DNA of 64,000 nt from Stenotrophomonas rhizophila (GCF_000661955.1 NZ_CP007597.1:1233605-1297604); one strand, 5' to 3'. Counted from the first letter of the stretch, positions 39,899 to 49,510 are shown. Numbers and translations are program-made. Notes: generated from the sequence alone by a model not told the origin.

Positions 39899-41122
39899 AT
39901 GACGCCCGCCTCGCCCTCGACCCGCCGCCTGGCCCTGCTGCTTGCAGGCCTGGCGATGTTCGGTCCGTTCTCGATCGACACCATTTTCCCGGCCTTCCTG
40001 CTGCTGGGGGAGCGCATGCAGGTGGACCAGGTCGCGGTGCAGCAGACCATCAGCGTGTACCTGCTGTTCTACGGCCTGATGAGCCTGGCGCACGGCCCGC
40101 TGTCCGATGCGTTCGGGCGCAAGCGGGTGATCATCGGCGGGCTGGTGCTGTTCATCGGCGCCTCGATCGGCTGCGCGCTGTCACGTGACATGACCACGCT
40201 GCTGGTGTTCCGCGCGCTGCAGGGCGTCACCGCCGGGGTCGGGGTGATCGTCGGCCGCGCCGTGATCCGCGACCTGTACCACGGGGCCGACGCGCAGCGC
40301 CTGATGAGCCAGGTGTCGATGATCTTCGGCGTGGCCCCGGCGATCGCGCCGATCATCGGCGGCTGGATCCTGCTGGGCGGGGGCGACTGGCCGCTGATTT
40401 TCTGGTTCCTGGTGCTGTTCGGGGTGGTGCTGCTGCTGGCCACCGGCAAGTGGCTGCCTGAAACCCACCCGGTGGAGGCACGCACGCCGTTGTCGATGCG
40501 CGAACTGCTGCGCAGCTACCTGCGCATGGGCTCCAACCCGCGCCTGTTGCGGCTGGCGGCGGCCGGCGCGTTCAACTTCTCCGGCATCTTCCTGTACATC
40601 GCCTCGGCACCGGTGTTTGTCATGCAGCACCTCAAGCTGGGCGAGGGCGGCTTCGCGTGGCTGTTCATCCCCACCATCGGCGGCATGACGATGGGCTCCT
40701 TCCTGTCCGGGCGCATGGCCGGGCGCCTGACCGCGCCGCGCCAGATCGGCATCGGCTTCGGCCTGTGCGCGGTGTCGGCGGTGCTCAACCTGGGCTACGT
40801 GCTGGCCGTGCCGCAGATCATGCTGCCGTGGGCGGTGCTGCCGATCTTCCTGGGGGGCGTGGGCATGGCGCTGATCTTCCCGATCCTGGCGTTGGCGGTG
40901 CTGGACATGTACCCGCACCAGCGCGGGCTGGCGTCGTCGATGCAGATGTTCATCCAGCTGATGATCAACACCGTGGTGGCCGGCGTGGTCTCGCCGCTGC
41001 TCAGTGCCAAGCCGCTGCATCTTGCGCTGGGCTATGCGGGCTTCTTCGCCGTGGGCGCCAGTTTCTGGTATTGGGAACGCCACTGCGAGCAGCGCCGCGC
41101 GCTGTTGACGCCCATCGAATAA
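39899..41122 (+). CDS. Bcr/CflA-type multidrug efflux transporter (MFS)
   Basis: A 407-residue major facilitator with 12 predicted helices. The loop 2-3 signature LAHGPLSDAFGRKRVIIGG and the motif C-like stretch VAPAIAPIIGGWIL place it with the drug/proton antiporters of the Bcr/CflA group. The start at 39899 follows GGAAG; two earlier in-frame ATGs lack a ribosome site. Substrate is unknown. A hairpin and the siderophore-interacting protein gene follow. Confidence 0.87.
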   Translation: MTPASPSTRRLALLLAGLAMFGPFSIDTIFPAFLLLGERMQVDQVAVQQTISVYLLFYGLMSLAHGPLSDAFGRKRVIIGGLVLFIGASIGCALSRDMTTLLVFRALQGVTAGVGVIVGRAVIRDLYHGADAQRLMSQVSMIFGVAPAIAPIIGGWILLGGGDWPLIFWFLVLFGVVLLLATGKWLPETHPVEARTPLSMRELLRSYLRMGSNPRLLRLAAAGAFNFSGIFLYIASAPVFVMQHLKLGEGGFAWLFIPTIGGMTMGSFLSGRMAGRLTAPRQIGIGFGLCAVSAVLNLGYVLAVPQIMLPWAVLPIFLGGVGMALIFPILALAVLDMYPHQRGLASSMQMFIQLMINTVVAGVVSPLLSAKPLHLALGYAGFFAVGASFWYWERHCEQRRALLTPIE

Positions 41123-41134
41123 GCCGCGCGCACG

Positions 41135-41161
41135 CCACGGTTGCGTCGTGCGCAACCGTGG
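41135..41161 (+). terminator. Hairpin after the efflux gene
   Basis: CCACGGTTGCG and CGCAACCGTGG pair around TCGTG, 13 bases after the stop codon. There is no T-run, so termination strength is doubtful. A second weaker stem (CGCCGCCA/TGGCGGCG) follows at about 41165-41195. Confidence 0.6.
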
Positions 41162-41287
41162 TGCCGCCGCCATTGCCAACGTGCGGTGGCGGCGTATTCT
41201 GTGTGCTCGCCAGCCAGTTCGTGCACCACGACAGCCAACACATTCCCCTGCGGGCCGTCCGTGTCCGCCGCACTCCAGGGTGATTGC

Positions 41288-42181
41288 ATGGCTGCACAGC
41301 AGACCTACCGCCTGTTCGACGTCGCGCTCAAGCAGCGCACCGTCCTTTCCCCGTCGCTGACCCGCATGGTGTTCGCCGCGCCCGACGTGGCCAACATGAA
41401 GACCGACGGGCCGGACCAGCGCATCAAGGTGTTCTTCCCGTTGCCCGGCCAGGACGCGCCGCAGGTGCCGCAGGGCGAGGACTGGTACGCGCGCTACCGC
41501 GCCCTGCCTGAGGGCGAACGCGCCCCGATGCGGACCTACACCATCCGCGCGTTGCGCCCGGAGGCCGGCGAGGTCGACGTCGATTTCGTCCTGCACGGGG
41601 AGACCGGCCCGGCCTCGCGTTGGGCCACCCATGCCCGCATCGGCGACCGCATCGGCCTGCTGGCCCCGGATGCACAGGTGGCCGACAGCAGCCAGGGATT
41701 CGAGTGGAAGCCGCCGGCCGACGTGCAGCGGGTGCTGCTGGTGGCCGATGAGACCGCGCTGCCGGCGGTGGCCGGCATCCTGGAAGACCTCGCCCGCTGG
41801 CCGCATCCGCCGCAGGTGCAGGCCTTCCTGGAAGTGGCCCACGACGCCGACGTGCTGCCGCTGGCGGCCCCGGTGGGGGCGCAGCTGTTCTGGCTGGCCC
41901 GCGAGGGCGCCGCCCACGGGCAGCTGCTGCAGCAGGCGGTGCAGGCGCGGGTCGGGCCGTTGGGGCTGCGCGCGGCCGAGCAGGACCTGGCCGAGATCGA
42001 CATCGACCAGGACATCCTGTGGGAGCAGGCCAGTGCGCCGGGCGGCGGGCTGTACGCGTGGGTCGCCGGTGAAGCCGGCGCGGTGATGGCGATCCGCCGG
42101 CACCTGGTGAAGGACTGCGGGATCGACAAACGGGCCATCACCTTCATGGGGTACTGGCGCCACGGCAAGGTGCTGGACTGA
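41288..42181 (+). CDS. Siderophore-interacting FAD/NAD(P)H reductase
   Basis: A 297-residue cytoplasmic flavoprotein of the SIP family that releases iron from imported ferric siderophores. The FAD-binding barrel has the RxYTxR motif (MRTYTIRAL) and the following GPASRWA phosphate-binding turn. The C-terminal half begins VLLVADETALPAVAGIL, the NAD(P)H-binding fold, and ends with AITFMGYWRHGK, typical of the family. The start at 41288 gives the standard N-terminus. No siderophore receptor is adjacent, so the substrate is unknown. Confidence 0.9.
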   Translation: MAAQQTYRLFDVALKQRTVLSPSLTRMVFAAPDVANMKTDGPDQRIKVFFPLPGQDAPQVPQGEDWYARYRALPEGERAPMRTYTIRALRPEAGEVDVDFVLHGETGPASRWATHARIGDRIGLLAPDAQVADSSQGFEWKPPADVQRVLLVADETALPAVAGILEDLARWPHPPQVQAFLEVAHDADVLPLAAPVGAQLFWLAREGAAHGQLLQQAVQARVGPLGLRAAEQDLAEIDIDQDILWEQASAPGGGLYAWVAGEAGAVMAIRRHLVKDCGIDKRAITFMGYWRHGKVLD

Positions 42182-42260
42182 GGGGTGGCGGTGGCCAGCG
42201 GCCGGCCTGGCGGGGCACGTGCGGTATCCTTGGCGCTTTGATGCAGTCCGGACGTTCCTG

Positions 42261-42653
42261 ATGTCGACCACCTCCAAACTGCGCCGCGACATCCGCCGGC
42301 GCCGTGAAACCCAGGCCGCCAACCGTGAGCAGGCCGCCGCCCCGCCGGTCGAACCGCATGCGGAACTGCGCGACCAGCAGCGCACGCTGTTGGCTGGCGT
42401 GGTGCGTCGCGATGGCGAATGGGTGCTGGGCATGGACGGCCGTATCGCCGGCCAGACCCCCAGTGCCGCCCGCGTGCTGGCGCTGATCATGCAGGCCGCC
42501 GAACTGCACGAACGCCAGGGCACGCCGGTGCGCCTGGTGTATTCGGATGCACTGAAGGACGCCGCGCATGCCGAGGCCAAGGCCGACGGCAAGGATTTCG
42601 AGCAATTCAAGGCCGAACTCGCCGCCAGCCTGAAGACCCCGACGCACTCCTGA
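42261..42653 (+). CDS. Small conserved-type protein of unknown function
   Basis: A 130-residue soluble protein without a recognisable domain. The N-terminus is strongly basic and helical (STTSKLRRDIRRRRETQAAN). The middle contains GEWVLGMDGRIAGQTPSAARVLALIMQAAELH, and the C-terminus is charged (AHAEAKADGKDFEQFKAEL). The start at 42261 is preferred to an ATG 14 codons upstream, which reads into likely leader sequence. It lies 79 bases after the siderophore-interacting gene on the same strand. Confidence 0.6.
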   Translation: MSTTSKLRRDIRRRRETQAANREQAAAPPVEPHAELRDQQRTLLAGVVRRDGEWVLGMDGRIAGQTPSAARVLALIMQAAELHERQGTPVRLVYSDALKDAAHAEAKADGKDFEQFKAELAASLKTPTHS

Positions 42654-42665
42654 GTGCCGGGGAGG

Positions 42666-42770
42666 GTAGAGCCACGCCATGCGTGGCTGCAGTCGGTTCG
42701 GATGTCATCAGATCCGGCAAAAGCCACCCGCGACAGACATGAAAAAACCGGCCTTTCGGCCGGTTTTTTC
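42666..42770. terminator. GTAG hairpin and bidirectional terminator
   Basis: GTAG-AGCCACGC-CAT-GCGTGGCT at 42666-42688 is a GTAG-family stem. At 42741-42770 AAAAAACCGGCC and GGCCGGTTTTTT pair around TTTC, with A and T runs on both sides. This would stop the two convergent genes that end here. Confidence 0.9.
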
Positions 42771-42811
42771 ATGGGGCGATGGAGCCGACCGGAGCCGGCC
42801 CCAGCGCACGG

Positions 42812-44809
42812 TCAGCGTGCCGCCGGTGCGGTCGCGGCCGGGGTGGCCGCGGCGGTGGCCGCCGGTGCCTTCCAGCCGCACATCTGGCCCTGGTTCTGCT
42901 GCTTGAGCCAGTCGTTGACCGGGGTGAAGTACTCGATCATCGGGCCGGCATCGAGCTTGTCGCCGCCGGTGATCTCGCGCAGCGTGGCCTGCCACGGCTG
43001 GCTGGCGCCCTTGCTCAGCATCGCCCAGAACTTCTGCCCGGCTTCCTTGTTGCCGTAGAAGCTGCACTGGTGCAGCGGGCCCTTGTAGCCGGAGGCATCG
43101 CACAGGCCCTTGTAGAACTGGAACTGCAGGATGCGCGCCAGGAAGTAGCGGGTGTACGGGGTGTTGCCCGGCACGTGGTACTTGGCGCCCGGATCGAAGA
43201 ACTCCTCACCGCGTGCACCCACCGGGGCCACGCCCTGGTACTTGGCCTTCAGGTCCCACCACGCCTGGTTGTAGTGGTCCGGGGTGATGGAGCCATCGAA
43301 CACGCCCCAGCGCCAGCGGTCGATCATCAGGCCGAACGGCAGGAACGACACGCCGCTGAGGGCCATGCGCATCTGCGCGTTGATGGTGGCCTCGCGGCTT
43401 TCCTGCGGCTTGTCGACCAGGCCGATGGAGTTGAGGTACTGCGGGGTCATGGCCAGCACGATGGTGTCGCCGATCGCTTCATGGAAGCCATCGTTGGCAC
43501 CGCCCTGGAACAGCGGCGGCAGCGGGTTGTAGGCCAGGTCGTAATAGATGTGGCCCAGCTCGTGGTAGATGGTGGTGAAGTTTTCTTCGGTGGGCTTGAT
43601 GCACATCTTGGTGCGCACGTCGCCGTCCATGTTCATGTCCCAGGCGCTGGCGTGGCAGACCACGTCGCGGTCCAGGGGCTTGATGAACTGGGTCTTGTCC
43701 CAGTACGACTTGGGCAGCGCGGGCATGCCGAGCGAGACGTAGAAGTCCTGCGCACGTTCAGTCATCTGCTTGGCGGTACGCAGTTCGGCCTCGCGCTGCG
43801 CCTTGAACTGCGCTTCGATGGTGGCGTTGTTGCCGCCGGCCTTGGCCAGCGCGCCGCTGAGGTTGGTCTGGTACTGCTTTTCCAGTGCGGCGGTGATGTC
43901 CAGGCTGCCGGCGCCGGGATACGGTTCCAGCTGGTCCCAGAGGTTGGACCAGTCCTGCTGCCACATGTTGCCGAGCAGGTGGGCGGCGATCAGGCCACCC
44001 TCGGTTTCGGCCTTGTCCTTGCCGTAGGTGTCATCCAGCTTGGTACGGGCGTAGCAGTGGAGCTGTTCGTACATGGGCTTGACCTGTTCCCACAGGCGGT
44101 CGGTTTCCGGGCCGATCTGCTCGGGGGGCATGTCGTAGCCGCTGCGCCACATCTGGCCGGCGTCGGCGAAGCCCATTTCCTTGGCACCTTCGTTGACCAG
44201 GCCGACGAAGCGCTGGTAGTCGGCGCGCATGGGTTTGGTGGTGGCGTGCCAGCCCTGCCAGGCGTCAAGCTGCTTGTCGTAGTCGCGGCTGCGGGCCAGG
44301 ACCTGTTCGAGGTCGCCAAGCTGGCGGCAGGTGGCGGGGTTGGCGTCATCGGTGCAGTACTTGCCCGAGCCGTAGGCGCCTTCCATGCGGCTGGCGATGC
44401 GGGTGAGCTCGGAGAGCTTGGCCGGGTCGCGCGGGGCGGGCATGGAGGTCATGAGTTTGAGGAGGTGGATCTGGCGCTTGGTATCCTCGCTCATGGGCTT
44501 GCCGTCATAGGTGCCGGCCTGGGTGATCCAGCCGTTGAGGACGGTGAGCCAGCGTTCGTTGGCCTTGGCCGCCACGCGCTCGGAATCCTCGTTGATGTAG
44601 GTCGAGGAGAGCCACTGTGCCGAGGTCATTTCCGGGTACATGGCCTTGTACTCGGCGTTGACGCGGGCGATGAACTGGTCCGCGGTTTCGGTCGGGGTGG
44701 CAGCAGCCGCGGCGGGGGCATCGGCCGGGGTCGTTTCCTTCTGGCAGGCCGCCAGCGTCAGTGCGGCAGCACTGACAGCCAGGGCCAGCAGGAGCGGGCG
44801 GTGGTTCAC
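42812..44809 (-). CDS. M2-family dipeptidyl carboxypeptidase lipoprotein (ACE-like)
   Basis: A 665-residue zinc peptidase of the angiotensin-converting-enzyme family. It starts with GTG at 44809, supported by AAGGA on the minus strand. The signal peptide ends in LTLAACQK, a lipobox, so it is an envelope lipoprotein. The zinc motif HELGH is at 416-420 with the downstream Glu in GFHEAIGDT. The ACE-like stretch NTPYTRYFLARILQFQFYK and ASAWDMNMDGDVRTKMC are also visible. The C-terminus ends in an Ala/Pro tail. It is monocistronic, with a large palindromic repeat upstream. The physiological substrate is unknown. Confidence 0.92.
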   Translation of the reverse strand: MNHRPLLLALAVSAAALTLAACQKETTPADAPAAAAATPTETADQFIARVNAEYKAMYPEMTSAQWLSSTYINEDSERVAAKANERWLTVLNGWITQAGTYDGKPMSEDTKRQIHLLKLMTSMPAPRDPAKLSELTRIASRMEGAYGSGKYCTDDANPATCRQLGDLEQVLARSRDYDKQLDAWQGWHATTKPMRADYQRFVGLVNEGAKEMGFADAGQMWRSGYDMPPEQIGPETDRLWEQVKPMYEQLHCYARTKLDDTYGKDKAETEGGLIAAHLLGNMWQQDWSNLWDQLEPYPGAGSLDITAALEKQYQTNLSGALAKAGGNNATIEAQFKAQREAELRTAKQMTERAQDFYVSLGMPALPKSYWDKTQFIKPLDRDVVCHASAWDMNMDGDVRTKMCIKPTEENFTTIYHELGHIYYDLAYNPLPPLFQGGANDGFHEAIGDTIVLAMTPQYLNSIGLVDKPQESREATINAQMRMALSGVSFLPFGLMIDRWRWGVFDGSITPDHYNQAWWDLKAKYQGVAPVGARGEEFFDPGAKYHVPGNTPYTRYFLARILQFQFYKGLCDASGYKGPLHQCSFYGNKEAGQKFWAMLSKGASQPWQATLREITGGDKLDAGPMIEYFTPVNDWLKQQNQGQMCGWKAPAATAAATPAATAPAAR

Positions 44810-44936
44810 GGGGACATCCTTGGGTGGTGACAGACCGGCGAAGGCTAGTGAAGCGTCCGTCACACCGCAAGGGGCAGGGCAGCAACGTCCGCTCCGTTCG
44901 TCCTTTAAAAGCAGTTGGCTGCGACGCTCCGGAAGC

Positions 44937-45122
44937 GGGTCGGCGTGGGTGGGTTGGCGGGACACGCCGTGAATCCATCCCTGGAGGCTCGTGGGCGCCT
45001 TGCGCGTTTGTGCAGTCCTGCACAAACGGCAAGACCGGGGTTGGGCGTCCTGCCCAACCCGTCCGGCACATGCGCCGGACCCATGGCGCCCAACGGTCCC
45101 GCCAACCCACCCACACCGACCC
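44937..45122. repeat. 186-bp inverted-repeat element with internal hairpins
   Basis: Arms 44937-44963 and 45096-45122 are 27-base inverted repeats with one mismatch (GGGTCGGCGTGGGTGGGTTG, arm start). Inside, three consecutive small hairpins occur: CGTTTGTGCAG/CTGCACAAACG, GGTTGGGCGTCCTGCCCAACC-type, and GTCCGGCACATGCGCCGGAC-type (45005-45080). The inner arm text, read on the minus strand as AGGGATGG-TTCACGGCGT, recurs in the element at 61163-61264. The rest of the gap to 45260 shows no gene. Confidence 0.85.
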
Positions 45123-45260
45123 GTTCACACAGGGCTGGTCCGTATGGCAACGGCAACGGCATCGACCAGCATTGCGCTTGGGTCATGGCCGACGTTGGCT
45201 GCGTGTGTCTTTGCTATCCGGCGAAGCAGAAGCGGAGAGGGGAGAGTGGCCAGCAGGAAA

Positions 45261-46913
45261 CTAAGCCTCGCATCCTGCAAACAGATCGCGGTCGCGTTCG
45301 TAGATCGTGGTCTTGACCTGCATCAGCCCCAGGACCGACGGGAAGACGTTGTCGTGGTCGGTGTACTTGCCCGCGCGCTGGCGCACGCAGGCGAGGTTGA
45401 GCCCGCGGTTGGCGGCGAAGGATGGGGAGAACCACATCGTCATCGGTACCCGCGTCTGTTCCTGCGGTGCGATCGCATACGGCACGCCGTGCAGGAACAG
45501 GCCCTTTTCGCCCAGTGATTCACCGTGGTCGGAGAGGTAGATCATCGCCGTGTCGTAGTCGTCCATTCCTTTCAGGGTGCCGATCGTGCGCGACAGCAGG
45601 TGGTCGGTATACAGCAGTGCGTTGTCGTAGCTGTTGGTGATCTGCTCGCGGCTGCACTTGCCCAGGTCGGCGGTGTCGCAGGTGGGCGTGAAGTGGCGGA
45701 AGCGGGCCGGGTAGCGTTCGAAATAGCTCGGCCCGTGGTTGCCCAGCTGGTGCAGTACCACCACCCGGTCGCCGGGTTTGGCGCGTACCTGCGCGGCCAG
45801 GTCGTCGATCAGGATCTCGTCCATGCAGCGTCCGTTGGCGCACAGCTGCGGGTGCTTGGCATCGTCCAGTGCCTGCATCGGCAGGCCTTCGCAGACCCCC
45901 TTGCAGCCGGACTGGTTGTCACGCCACAGCGTGCTGATGCCGGCGCGGTCCAGCACGTGCAGCAACGACTGGTGCGCGCGGATCTTTTTCTCGTCGTAGT
46001 CATGGCGACCGTACGGCGAGAACAGGCACGGCAGCGATACTTCGGTGCTGGTGCCGCACGAATGCATGTCCGGGAAGTTGATCACCCCGGCCTGCGCCAG
46101 TTCCGGTGTGGTCTGCCTGGCATAGCCATTCAGACCCCAGTTCTGCGCGCGTGCGGTTTCGCCCATCACGATCACCAGCAAGCGCGGCCGGCTGCCTGCG
46201 GCGCGCGGCGTGGCGGTGGCGTCGGTGCCGATCGGCAGCTTGGGGGCGCGCTGGATCGGATTGTCGCCGCGCAGCGCCTTGGGCAGGCCCAGCAGGACAT
46301 TGCCGGGGGTAGCCAGGTAGCGCACCTCGCGCTGGTTGCGCATCAGCGCCGACATTTCCTGGAACGACAGCATCGCCCCGCCCAGTGCCACCAGCAGCGA
46401 GAGCAGCAGGAAGCCGGCGCGCCACAGCAGCGCCTTGCCCCAGCTGCGCTTGACCAGCTGTACCCGCCACAGCACCAGCATCGGCAGCAACGCCAGCAAC
46501 ACCAGCGGCGCAATCAGCGCCGAGGTCATCAGCTCACGGCTTTCCTTGTGGTCGGTGGCCAGCACGTTGCGCAGCATGTCCGCATCCAGGTAGATGTGGT
46601 AACTGCCCATGTAGTGCGCGGCCATCGCGGTACATAGCAGCAGTACCCCGACGACGACCTTGGCGTTCCACCGCCACACCAGCAGGCCCATCAGCAGGCA
46701 GTGCGCACCCACCAGGAACAGCAGCAGCGAGGTGGCAAAGCGCAGGCTGCCCGGGTGGGTGGCCATGGCGCTGTGCCAGAACAGGCCATTGCAGGCCAGC
46801 GCGAAGAACACGCTGGTCAGTACGATCAGCGCTTCGGTCGACAGCTGTGGGCGCCAGCTGCGCCAGCGTGCCAGCCCGGTGAACCGTCCCGTGCGGAGTA
46901 CGGACGCACTCAT
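45261..46913 (-). CDS. eptA: Lipid A phosphoethanolamine transferase (EptA type)
   Basis: A 550-residue inner membrane enzyme that adds phosphoethanolamine to lipid A, lowering the negative surface charge; relatives (EptA, MCR) give polymyxin resistance. Five N-terminal helices (about 28-190) precede a periplasmic sulfatase-fold domain. Metal and nucleophile residues are visible: Glu252 in VMGETARAQNWGLNGY, the likely nucleophile Thr288 in HSCGTSTEVSLPC, and the DHGESLGE metal site. Paired cysteines suggest disulfides. It overlaps the PAP2 gene by 4 bases and sits near an ArnT-like gene and colRS, which is a chromosomal setting and not a mobile mcr gene. Confidence 0.93.
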   Translation of the reverse strand: MSASVLRTGRFTGLARWRSWRPQLSTEALIVLTSVFFALACNGLFWHSAMATHPGSLRFATSLLLFLVGAHCLLMGLLVWRWNAKVVVGVLLLCTAMAAHYMGSYHIYLDADMLRNVLATDHKESRELMTSALIAPLVLLALLPMLVLWRVQLVKRSWGKALLWRAGFLLLSLLVALGGAMLSFQEMSALMRNQREVRYLATPGNVLLGLPKALRGDNPIQRAPKLPIGTDATATPRAAGSRPRLLVIVMGETARAQNWGLNGYARQTTPELAQAGVINFPDMHSCGTSTEVSLPCLFSPYGRHDYDEKKIRAHQSLLHVLDRAGISTLWRDNQSGCKGVCEGLPMQALDDAKHPQLCANGRCMDEILIDDLAAQVRAKPGDRVVVLHQLGNHGPSYFERYPARFRHFTPTCDTADLGKCSREQITNSYDNALLYTDHLLSRTIGTLKGMDDYDTAMIYLSDHGESLGEKGLFLHGVPYAIAPQEQTRVPMTMWFSPSFAANRGLNLACVRQRAGKYTDHDNVFPSVLGLMQVKTTIYERDRDLFAGCEA

Positions 46914-47683
46914 GCCAGCTCTCCCTGTGGCAATGCGTTATGAGGCACGCGCGATCGTTTCAGCAGCGGTTGCACCGCCAGGTACAGCAGCAGCGACACC
47001 AGCCAGCAGGTCGCCAGCGTCCACAGATCATGGGACAGGAAATGCGCGCCACGCAGCTGCTGGGCCAGGCCGAACACCCCACCTGCCACCAGTCCGACTA
47101 CCAGCCCACGCCAGCGCCACGCCGGACGCACCATCAGGGCGAAGAAGTACAGGCTGACCCATGCGTATCCCGCGCTTGAGTGGCCGGCAGGAAAACAGAT
47201 GCCACGAGCCATGTCATGTGGCCGTGAAGCGAGCAGGCCGATGTACTCGCGCGCACCGCCGTACCGGGCCAGATCCCACGGGCAATCCATGTTGGTCACC
47301 GACTTGAGCGCCGAGACCAGGCCGGTACCCAGCGCCACCGCCAGCACCAAGTACAGCAGCGGCCAGCGCCACGCGGCAGCGCGCTCGCTGCGCCAGGCAT
47401 GCGTGCACAGCACGATCACCACCAGCGCGGCGGCCGTACTCGCCCACTTGCCTGCCTTGTGCACCAGATGGCTGGTGACCCAGGCGTTCTGCAGCGCCCA
47501 GTGATGGCCCTCCAGCCGATAGAACTGGTCAGCCAGCCACTGGTCCCCGCCGAAGCTCATCAGCAGCGTGCTGGCGGCCAGGGTCGCCACCAGGGGCAGC
47601 CACAAATGCCCGCGCAGGAAGCGCGGGTTCGACGTGGTGACGACCGGAACAAGGTCAACGGTTGCAGCGGGCGCTGAGGGCAT
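46910..47683 (-). CDS. PAP2-family membrane phosphatase
   Basis: A 257-residue integral membrane protein with about six helices and the three phosphatase motifs: KSVTNMDCP (first motif region), FPAGHSSAGY (PSGH-like) and RGAHFLSHDLW (third motif, catalytic His). Such enzymes remove or transfer phosphate on isoprenyl or lipid A phosphates. The last 4 bases overlap the eptA start, so the two are translationally coupled and probably act on the same substrate pool. Confidence 0.9.
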   Translation of the reverse strand: MPSAPAATVDLVPVVTTSNPRFLRGHLWLPLVATLAASTLLMSFGGDQWLADQFYRLEGHHWALQNAWVTSHLVHKAGKWASTAAALVVIVLCTHAWRSERAAAWRWPLLYLVLAVALGTGLVSALKSVTNMDCPWDLARYGGAREYIGLLASRPHDMARGICFPAGHSSAGYAWVSLYFFALMVRPAWRWRGLVVGLVAGGVFGLAQQLRGAHFLSHDLWTLATCWLVSLLLYLAVQPLLKRSRVPHNALPQGELA

Positions 47684-47794
47684 GGGCGATGAGGCGGCGG
47701 GTTGGGGTCGCAGCCATGGTCGTCAGCGCGCTGTCGGAAAGCGGTCGGATCCGTGTTGGCCCCGGGTTAAATCGGGGCCACGTGGGACATTCGT

Positions 47795-49510
47795 TCAGTC
47801 CTGCTCGTCTTCAGAAGCCGCCGCGCCTTGCAGATGCGAATGACAATCGGTGCGCCACGCGGTGCCGGGCAGCAGCTGCCAGCGGTTGCGGTTGCTGCTG
47901 CCGATATCGATCACCTGCGAGCGGTCCACACACGGGCTCATGGCCTGGTCCAGCACCAGCAGCCAGCGTGCCCGCGGTGCCTGCGCGAGCCACGGGCCGG
48001 CATCCTGCCATTGTTCGTCCCACGGCCGCTTGAAGCCAAACTCGGTGACCTTGCGATCGGCCTGCAACAGGTTCTGCTCACGCCAGGCGAGCATGCCCAG
48101 CTCGGCCTGCGGACCGATCCGCTGGCCAACCCGCTGCATCAATGCCGATGCCGAACTGTAGGGGTCCAGCGCGGGCATCAGGCCCCAGCCGTACAGATTC
48201 CACAGAAGGAATGCGGTAAGCACAGCCAATGCCCCGGCGCGTCGTTGCCGCAGCGACGCGACCAGAGCGGCCAGCACCACCCCGAAGCCGAGCATCCAGC
48301 TGCCGAGTACGGGCAGCAGGCTGTCGGGCATTTCGCGCCGTGCCAGCTGCGCGTGCGCCCACGCACTGCCACTGAGCAACTGCGTGCCGATGTACAGTGC
48401 GGCCAATGCAAGCAGGGCCACATAGGCCAGCAGCAGCCAGCGCGCCCCGGCCTTGCGCAGCAGGCCCGGCAGCAACGGCGCGGCAGCCACGCACAGCAGC
48501 GGCAGCATCGGGAAGATGTAGACCTCGCGTTTGCCGGGGCTGGCACTGAAGAACACCAGCACAAGCAGCGACCAGCCCAGCAGCAGCCAGTAGCGGCCGT
48601 CCAGGCGCTTGAGCCGCCGCCACCAGGCCGGCAGCAGCGCGGGCAGCAGCAGGCTGCCCGGCAGCCACAACGTGACCATCACCTGCAGGTAGTACCAAGC
48701 CGGTTGCACGTGGTGCCAGGCATTGGCATAGCGGGTGCCGGTCTGCTTGAACAGCAGTTCGCGCGCGTAGGCCTGCAGGCTGGGCTCGGGATCGTTCAAC
48801 AGCGCGATGCCCAGCGGCCCCAGCCATACGGCGGTACCGAGCAGGAAGGCCGGCAGCAGCCACCACAGGCTGCGTGCGCTTGCCGCACCCACAGGGCGCG
48901 CCTGATCGCGGTTGCGCCAGCGCCACAGCGCCCACGGCAGCAGCACCAGCAACGGCAGAAAGCCCACGCCCTTGGTCACTGTGCCCAGCCCGGCGGCAAA
49001 CCCGGCCAGCCAGAGCGCGCCCAGGTTGCGCCGCTCCAGCAGGTGGCGCAGCAGGCCCCACATCGCCAGCGTGGTCATCGCCACCAGCACCATGTCGATC
49101 TGGGCGCGCTTGGCCATCAGGCCGAACTGCAGGCAGCTGAACAAGGCAAGCACCGCCCACCATGCCACCCGCCGGTTCCATAGCCGTCGTGCCAGGTCCC
49201 AGGTCAGCCACAGGGTCAGCAGGCCGGCCAACAGCGAGGGCACCAGGAAGGCCAGGTCCCAGCCGCCGAACACCGTGTGGCTGGCCGCCTGCATCCACAT
49301 GAACACGGGCGGCTTCTCGGCGTACAGCTCGCCGCCGCGATGGGGCAGCAGCCAGTTGCCGCTGTCCACCATCGCGCGGGCGGCCAGCACGAATCGGGGT
49401 TCGTCCGGCGGGGAGGGTTGGCGCAGGCCCATGCCGGCCAGCAGGGCCAACACGATGCCCACGCAGACCAGAATCCGCCAGCGATTGCGCAGCAACAACG
49501 CGTCGGACAT
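47795..49510 (-). CDS. ArnT-like membrane glycosyltransferase
   Basis: A 571-residue GT-C family enzyme with many helices. The catalytic acidic pair is in the first periplasmic loop (PSPPDEPRFVLAARAM, Asp36-Glu37), and GELYAEKPPVFMWMQA follows, as in ArnT, which moves aminoarabinose from undecaprenyl phosphate to lipid A. No aminoarabinose synthesis genes are in view, so the sugar donor is uncertain. The start at 49510 has AAGGAT upstream; a longer frame upstream is not supported. It lies 111 bases before the PAP2-eptA pair and is divergent from colR. Confidence 0.87.
   Translation of the reverse strand: MSDALLLRNRWRILVCVGIVLALLAGMGLRQPSPPDEPRFVLAARAMVDSGNWLLPHRGGELYAEKPPVFMWMQAASHTVFGGWDLAFLVPSLLAGLLTLWLTWDLARRLWNRRVAWWAVLALFSCLQFGLMAKRAQIDMVLVAMTTLAMWGLLRHLLERRNLGALWLAGFAAGLGTVTKGVGFLPLLVLLPWALWRWRNRDQARPVGAASARSLWWLLPAFLLGTAVWLGPLGIALLNDPEPSLQAYARELLFKQTGTRYANAWHHVQPAWYYLQVMVTLWLPGSLLLPALLPAWWRRLKRLDGRYWLLLGWSLLVLVFFSASPGKREVYIFPMLPLLCVAAAPLLPGLLRKAGARWLLLAYVALLALAALYIGTQLLSGSAWAHAQLARREMPDSLLPVLGSWMLGFGVVLAALVASLRQRRAGALAVLTAFLLWNLYGWGLMPALDPYSSASALMQRVGQRIGPQAELGMLAWREQNLLQADRKVTEFGFKRPWDEQWQDAGPWLAQAPRARWLLVLDQAMSPCVDRSQVIDIGSSNRNRWQLLPGTAWRTDCHSHLQGAAASEDEQD

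Noticed and set aside
41135..41195. Small RNA gene between the efflux and siderophore-interacting genes
   Set aside because: Only two hairpins are seen, with no promoter or T-run; the evidence is insufficient.
45261..46913. A mobile mcr-type colistin resistance gene
   Set aside because: The phosphoethanolamine transferase is embedded in a chromosomal envelope cluster with colRS, with host-like composition and no insertion sequences nearby.
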